Source of the DNA: Pacificitalea manganoxidans
Lineage (GTDB): Bacteria > Pseudomonadota > Alphaproteobacteria > Rhodobacterales > Rhodobacteraceae
Reading direction: 5' to 3'
NCBI RefSeq assembly: GCF_002504165.1
Contig: NZ_CP021404.1
Coordinates: forward strand, 2,046,001-2,110,000
Length of the DNA: 64,000 nucleotides
Shown here: in pieces, positions 60,239 to 64,000 of the stretch
How positions within the stretch are numbered: position 1 is the stretch's first letter
How the letters are laid out: every line of letters begins with the position of its first letter
The notes under the pieces: generated by a model
Seen by the model: only the letters and a program-made list of their open reading frames with translations
Told to the model about the DNA's origin: nothing
The model's database searches: none
Position numbers and translations under genes: made by a program

Positions 60239-60682
60239 ATGCCGACCGCTTCCCGTCTTGTTGCCGCGCTGGCCTTTGCCGCGCTGTGCTACCTTGCCTC
60301 AGATCTGTTCGTGCGGCTGCTGCCCAACGGGCGCACCGACCTGTCGTTTCTCATAATCAACGCCGGGATCGGGGCGCTGTGCGGCTGGCTGATCATGGGA
60401 CGCTTGGTCAAGCGCGGCTATGGCAAGGCGCTGGAATCGGGCATTCGCACGGCGGCCACGGCCCTATTCTGGGCGCTGCTTGTCTGGTGCAGCGCGGAGA
60501 TGATCGGGCATTCGATGGCGATGCGCTATGACGGCCCGACCGAGGCCGTCGCGGCGGTGTTCGGGCTGATGTATGACTACGGGCTGTTGCTGGTGACCGA
60601 CTGGCAGGTCATGGTGACCCTACTGGTCGGCGGGATGCTGGCCGGGCTTCTTGCCGAATGGGCGTCACACAGGTTCGATTGA
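60239..60682 (+). CDS. trgA: TrgA family membrane protein (tellurite resistance)
   Basis: A 147-aa protein with four membrane segments (about 4-24, 36-55, 68-90 and 118-142). It opens MPTASRLVAALAFAALCYLA and contains GALCGWLIMGRLVKRGYGKALESG, recognised from Rhodobacter TrgA proteins. TrgA contributes to tellurite resistance in Rhodobacter sphaeroides by an unknown mechanism. Six bases separate it from trgB. Confidence 0.85.
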   Translation: MPTASRLVAALAFAALCYLASDLFVRLLPNGRTDLSFLIINAGIGALCGWLIMGRLVKRGYGKALESGIRTAATALFWALLVWCSAEMIGHSMAMRYDGPTEAVAAVFGLMYDYGLLLVTDWQVMVTLLVGGMLAGLLAEWASHRFD

Positions 60683-60688
60683 TCCCTC

Positions 60689-61828
60689 ATGTCATCGTAT
60701 TTCTTCTACGGCACGCTGCGGCATCTGCCGCTTCTGAACCTTGTTCTGGGCGAAGATCCCACCCGCGACCCCGATGGTCCGCGCGCCGGGTTGGTCCATG
60801 CGCGGCTGGCAGGATTTCGGCTGGCATGGGCCAAGGGGCAAAGCTTCCCCGTCGCCGTGGCCGAACCGGACGCGGTGACCGAGGGCGTTTTGGTCAGCGG
60901 GCTGACCGCGCCGCAACTGGCCCGGCTGGATTATTTCATGACCGGCTTCGGCTTTGCCCCGCAGCGGGTCGAGGTGGAGACCGACGAAGGCGCGGCGGCG
61001 ACCCTGACCTATCTGCCCCGCGACGCGCGCTGGCATCCGGGCGCGGCCTATCATCACGACAGCTGGCTCGACCGGCATGCCAAGCTGGAGATCGCCGCCG
61101 CTGCGGAAGCGATGCGGCATTACGGGCAGGTCGATGCGGCGCAGATGGCCGGGCGATTCCATGCCATCCGCACCCGCGCGCAGGCCCGGCTGAACGCTCA
61201 GGCACAGGCGCCGGTCGCCACCCTGCGCGGGGACGCGCCGGATGTGACGGTGCTGGACGACCGCCTGCCTTACGCCGATTTCTTTGCCGTCGAGGAATAC
61301 CGCCTGTCGGTGCCGCGCCATGACGGCGGCGGCGAGATCGAGATGGACCGCGCGGTTTTCGTGTCCGGTGACGCGGCCACGGTGCTGCCCTATGATCCGG
61401 TGCGCGATTGCGTGCTGCTGGTCGAGCAGTTCCGCGCCGGCCCGTTTGCGCGCGGCGACCGCAACCCGATGGTGCTGGAGCCCGTCGCGGGCCGGGTCGA
61501 TCCCGGTGAGACGCCCGAGGACTGCGCCCGCCGCGAAGCACTGGAGGAGGCCGGATTGGAGCTGGGCACGCTGCACGAGGTCGCGCGCTACTACCCCTCG
61601 CCCGGCGCCAAGAGCGAATACCTGTATAGCTACGTGGCCCTTGCCGACCTGCCGGAAAGCGCGATGGGCGTGCATGGCCTCCTGGGAGAGACGGAGGATA
61701 TCCGCACCCATGTCATCAGCTTTGCGCGGCTGATGGATTTGATCGGCTCAGGCGAAGCCAACACAGCGCCCCTGCTCATCACCGCCGCCTGGCTCGCCCG
61801 CGAAAGGGACCGGTTGCGGGCGGGTTGA
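60689..61828 (+). CDS. trgB: TrgB: gamma-glutamylcyclotransferase-like domain fused to a Nudix hydrolase
   Basis: A 379-aa two-domain protein. Residues 1-150 are an AIG2/GGCT-like domain (YFFYGTLRHLPLL). Residues 190-379 are a Nudix hydrolase of the ADP-ribose/ADP-sugar pyrophosphatase type with the complete Nudix box at 268-290 (G268, E274, REALEEAG). The pair trgA-trgB is characteristic of Rhodobacterales and linked to tellurite resistance; a role in removing damaged nucleotides or ADP-ribose is plausible. ATG at 60689. Confidence 0.88.
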   Translation: MSSYFFYGTLRHLPLLNLVLGEDPTRDPDGPRAGLVHARLAGFRLAWAKGQSFPVAVAEPDAVTEGVLVSGLTAPQLARLDYFMTGFGFAPQRVEVETDEGAAATLTYLPRDARWHPGAAYHHDSWLDRHAKLEIAAAAEAMRHYGQVDAAQMAGRFHAIRTRAQARLNAQAQAPVATLRGDAPDVTVLDDRLPYADFFAVEEYRLSVPRHDGGGEIEMDRAVFVSGDAATVLPYDPVRDCVLLVEQFRAGPFARGDRNPMVLEPVAGRVDPGETPEDCARREALEEAGLELGTLHEVARYYPSPGAKSEYLYSYVALADLPESAMGVHGLLGETEDIRTHVISFARLMDLIGSGEANTAPLLITAAWLARERDRLRAG

Positions 61829-61896
61829 GACTTCGCCGCCTGCCGCGCGGCGGGTGGGGTTTGGTGCGGCGGGGTTCGCGGAAGGCTTCGCATATC

Positions 61897-62063
61897 GGGC
61901 GCAACGGGAGCCTGCCCGTGGGGTGGCGCTGAAACGGTTGAGCGGTGCGCTTTATGGTGCGGTGTTCCTCCCCGCCCGGAGGTCAGCGTGAGGTGAAAAA
62001 AGCGCCAGCCCGTGGGGGCGGGCAGGCGCTCGCTCTCGCGCCCTTCGGGCTTGTTCGAGAGCG
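61897..62063 (+). repeat. Dispersed intergenic element, copy D (CTCTCG-type hairpin)
   Basis: Blocks GCGCAACGGGAGCCTGCCCG, TTGAGCGGTGCGCTTTAT, CCCGGAGGTCAGCGTGAGGT and AGCGCCAGCCCG..GGGCAGGCGCT are shared with the other copies. 3' hairpin GCTCTCG (62032-62038) / CGAGAGC (62056-62062), inner stem GCCC-TTC-GGGC. The 420-bp gap between trgB and ccmE contains this copy and the partial copy E, and no gene. Confidence 0.85.
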
Positions 62064-62082
62064 GAGGTGCTCAGCACGACGG

Positions 62083-62147
62083 TAGCCTGCCCGTGGGGAC
62101 GGGCAGGCGCTCGCCCGCGCGGCCTTCGGCCTTGTTCGCGGGCGGGG
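62083..62147 (+). repeat. Dispersed intergenic element, partial copy E (CCCGCG-type hairpin)
   Basis: Only the 3' part is present: TAGCCTGCCCGTGGGGACGG followed by GCAGGCGCTC and the hairpin GCCCGCG (62113-62119) / CGCGGGC (62137-62143) with inner stem GGCC-TTC-GGCC. As with copies A-B, a CTCTCG-type hairpin is followed by a CCCGCG-type hairpin. Confidence 0.85.
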
Positions 62148-62248
62148 GTGTTGATGTCCGAGGCTGTTTGGCAACGCGTGGGGGCAAATGTGCCCGGCGC
62201 GGGTCTGCGAGGGTGGGGTGGCGTGGGCGGCCTGCCCCGGCTCTCCCG

Positions 62249-62692
62249 TCAGCTTTCCGGCTCGACGTAGACGCCTTGTTCCTTCAAGGCGTCCACGACC
62301 TCTTTCGGCATGTAGCTTTCATCATGCTTGGCGAGGATCTCGGTCGCCTCGAACGTGCCGCCGACATAGCTGCCGGTGCCGACCATGCCCTGCCCTTCGC
62401 CGAACAGATCCGGCAGAATGCCGCGGAACACCACCGGGACCGAGGCCGCGCCGTCGGTGACGGCGAAGCGTACGCTTTCGCCCGCGCCGCGCTCCAACGA
62501 GCCGTCCTCGACCAGCCCGCCGATGCGGAAGGTCTCGTTCGGGCCCGGCGGCGCGTCGACCACTTCCGAGGGCGAGCGGAAGTAATTGATGCCGTCCTTC
62601 ATCGCGATGCCGATCATGATCGTCGCCACGACCAACGCCACGATGGTCAGGAGGATGATCTGCACGCGGCGCTTCTTTTTGAGACCCTGCAT
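62249..62692 (-). CDS. ccmE: Cytochrome c maturation heme chaperone CcmE
   Basis: A 147-aa membrane-anchored protein that carries heme covalently in the periplasm for cytochrome c assembly. One anchor helix (residues 11-31) after a basic start KKKRRVQ. The heme-binding histidine is H123 with Y127 (LAKHDESYMP), and the OB-fold core includes FRIGGLVEDGSL and VPVVFRGILPDLF. AAAGGAG precedes the ATG. It follows argC on the same strand by 21 bases; other ccm genes are not in the window. Confidence 0.95.
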   Translation of the reverse strand: MQGLKKKRRVQIILLTIVALVVATIMIGIAMKDGINYFRSPSEVVDAPPGPNETFRIGGLVEDGSLERGAGESVRFAVTDGAASVPVVFRGILPDLFGEGQGMVGTGSYVGGTFEATEILAKHDESYMPKEVVDALKEQGVYVEPES

Positions 62693-62713
62693 GGCCCGGC
62701 TCCTTTGTCGCGG

Positions 62714-63742
62714 TTACGGGAAGACGGGCGCCAGCATCAAGCCAGCGGTCTCGACCTCACCCAGAGCAAGATTGGCATTCTGCACCGCCTGCCCGGAGCT
62801 GCCCTTGGTCAGATTGTCGAGCGCGGCATAGATCGTGGCGCGGCCTTCGGCGCGCTCCGCCACCACGCCCAGATGCACGAAGTTCGAGCCGCGCACATGG
62901 CGGGTCGACGGCACCTGCCCCATCGGCAGAACATGCAAAAACGGCTCATCCGCATAGGCCGCGCGCATGGCGTCATGGATCGCCTGCGCATCGCCCGAGA
63001 CATAGCTGGCCGACAGGATACCACGGTTGGCGGGCATCAGCGTCGGCGTGAACTGCACCGCAACGGGACGCCCGGCGGCAAGGCTGAATTCCTGATCGAA
63101 CTCCCCCAGATGCCGGTGCGTGCCGCCTGCGGCATAGGGGTGATAGCCCTCGGACAATTCCGCATGGAGCAGGTTTTCCTTCAACGACCGCCCTGCCCCG
63201 GACACGGCGCATTTCATATCGATGATGATGTCATCAAGGCCGATCACACCGGCGCGGATCGCAGGCAGCAGCGAATAAAGCCCGGTCGCGGCGTTGCAGC
63301 CGGTGCCCGCAATGAGCCGCGCCGATTTCAGCGCGTCGCGGTAGAATTCGGTCAGGCCATAGACGGCTTCGCGCTGCAATTCCGGCGCGGCGTGCGGCTT
63401 CCCATACCATTTCTCATAGGCGGCGGCATCGCGCAGCCGGAAATCCGCGGACAGATCGACGATTTTCAGATCGCGGGGCAAGTCGCGAATGACGGCCTGC
63501 GAGGTCGCATGCGGCAGCGCGCAGAACACCAGATCAATGGTCGCAAAATCAAGCTCTTCAATCCGGACGAGATCGGGCAGATCGAGATGCGCGAGATGAG
63601 GAAACACGTCGCGCATGGCCATCCCGGCCTTGCGATCCGCCGAAAGCGCGGCGATCCGCATCGACGGATGGGTGGCGATGATCCGGACCAGTTCCGCGCC
63701 GGTATAGCCGGACGCGCCCAGAATGGCGATATTGTAGGTCAT
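62714..63742 (-). CDS. argC: N-acetyl-gamma-glutamyl-phosphate reductase
   Basis: A 342-aa NADPH-dependent enzyme, third step of arginine synthesis. NADP-binding [14 protein letters not shown] at the N terminus, active-site cysteine C149 ([16 protein letters not shown]), and the C-terminal [10 protein letters not shown]. This is the type 1 ArgC length. The ATG at 63742 starts the canonical Rossmann strand MTYNIAILG; 34 more upstream codons are open but unlikely. Directly upstream of ccmE on the same strand. Confidence 0.95.
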   Translation of the reverse strand: MTYNIAILGASGYTGAELVRIIATHPSMRIAALSADRKAGMAMRDVFPHLAHLDLPDLVRIEELDFATIDLVFCALPHATSQAVIRDLPRDLKIVDLSADFRLRDAAAYEKWYGKPHAAPELQREAVYGLTEFYRDALKSARLIAGTGCNAATGLYSLLPAIRAGVIGLDDIIIDMKCAVSGAGRSLKENLLHAELSEGYHPYAAGGTHRHLGEFDQEFSLAAGRPVAVQFTPTLMPANRGILSASYVSGDAQAIHDAMRAAYADEPFLHVLPMGQVPSTRHVRGSNFVHLGVVAERAEGRATIYAALDNLTKGSSGQAVQNANLALGEVETAGLMLAPVFP

Positions 63743-63893
63743 GGTGCTTATGTGTCCCGAGGTTCGTGACAAGATAGGGTGGTTGGGCCCCGTCGCGCAA
63801 CGCGCAGAAGGTCGCGTTTGCGTCATCGCGGGCGCAGGCGGCACGGCGCGCGCGGCGACGCGGACCCCGCCAAAGGGCCCGCGTCAGCCCGCG

Positions 63894-64000
63894 TCAGGCG
63901 GCGGTAAAGTCGATCCGGCGTCGCAGGAATTGTGTGGCCTTGTCGGACACTTTGCGCGGATCGCCGGTGGTCAGGAAAATACGTTCCTCGCCTGCACCGC
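63894..64000 (-). CDS. murI: C-terminal fragment, probable glutamate racemase
   Basis: Only the last 34-35 codons are in the window (…[19 protein letters not shown], then [15 protein letters not shown] and TGA). The tail resembles glutamate racemases of Rhodobacterales, where a FLTTGDP-type segment precedes the terminal helix. The enzyme would make D-glutamate for peptidoglycan. It lies 151 bases upstream of argC on the same strand. The call is based on a short C terminus and memory of the family, so it is tentative. Confidence 0.45.
   Translation of the reverse strand, partial: GAGEERIFLTTGDPRKVSDKATQFLRRRIDFTAA

Overview
The window looks like chromosomal DNA of a GC-rich alphaproteobacterium of the order Rhodobacterales (Rhodobacter/Roseobacter group). 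The gene set points there: monomeric isocitrate dehydrogenase, trgA-trgB next to photolyase and cyclopropane synthase, ornithine-lipid genes olsB-olsA, an adrenodoxin-type ferredoxin, a metal-cysteine-free HemB and a gene-transfer-agent style lysis cassette. Most of the window is ordinary, densely packed core genome; the accessory parts are short.

Layout. 1-6.9 kb: end of a FAH-family gene, gluconokinase, a tiny membrane protein with a Leu-Trp hexanucleotide repeat, aconitase (acnA), a DUF1223 protein, gmk and a gamma-carbonic anhydrase. 7-13 kb: 3-hydroxybutyrate dehydrogenase, a candidate small RNA with its own terminator, a YejA-like peptide-binding protein, an entericidin-like lipoprotein, a DsbA/FrnE-type oxidoreductase and an MFS exporter. 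13-22 kb: mfd, a small membrane protein, hemB, a YSC84-like lipoprotein, clpP and clpX. 22-30 kb: aldo/keto reductase, two coupled small lipoproteins, an FG-GAP/VCBS protein coupled to a ferredoxin, olsB-olsA, a capsule-type glycosyltransferase and ettA. 30-42 kb: idh, a cytochrome P450, then the phosphate regulon pstSCAB-phoU-phoB behind a Pho box, followed by ppk2-tetR. 42-50 kb: catalase and then a compact accessory locus: a large RecB-like nuclease/RNase-H-like/SF1 helicase fusion with an 86-aa partner, divergent from a WYL regulator and a HEPN-domain protein, ending at a tRNA-Ser gene. 50-64 kb: AlaX, MscS-type channel, cysK, a five-gene endolysin/holin cassette, photolyase, cyclopropane synthase, trgA-trgB, ccmE, argC and the end of a probable glutamate racemase.

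How parts work together. acnA and idh encode consecutive TCA-cycle enzymes and share an 18-bp GTATAC-containing near-palindrome about 100-120 bp before each start, which suggests a common regulator. pst-pho-ppk2 links phosphate uptake, its PhoU/PhoB control and polyphosphate turnover. Photolyase and cyclopropane synthase each follow a TGATC-N16/17-CGT motif like the promoters used by the RpoE-ChrR singlet-oxygen response of Rhodobacter. The 44.6-50.0 kb locus has the composition of an antiphage defence module and is my best candidate for an undescribed system.

A family of roughly 170-197 bp intergenic elements (two tandem copies near 12.7 kb, one at 19.3 kb, one and a half at 62 kb) carries hairpins whose stems change in a compensatory way between copies. 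All start choices rest on reading frame, ribosome-binding sites and family length; no database search was possible.
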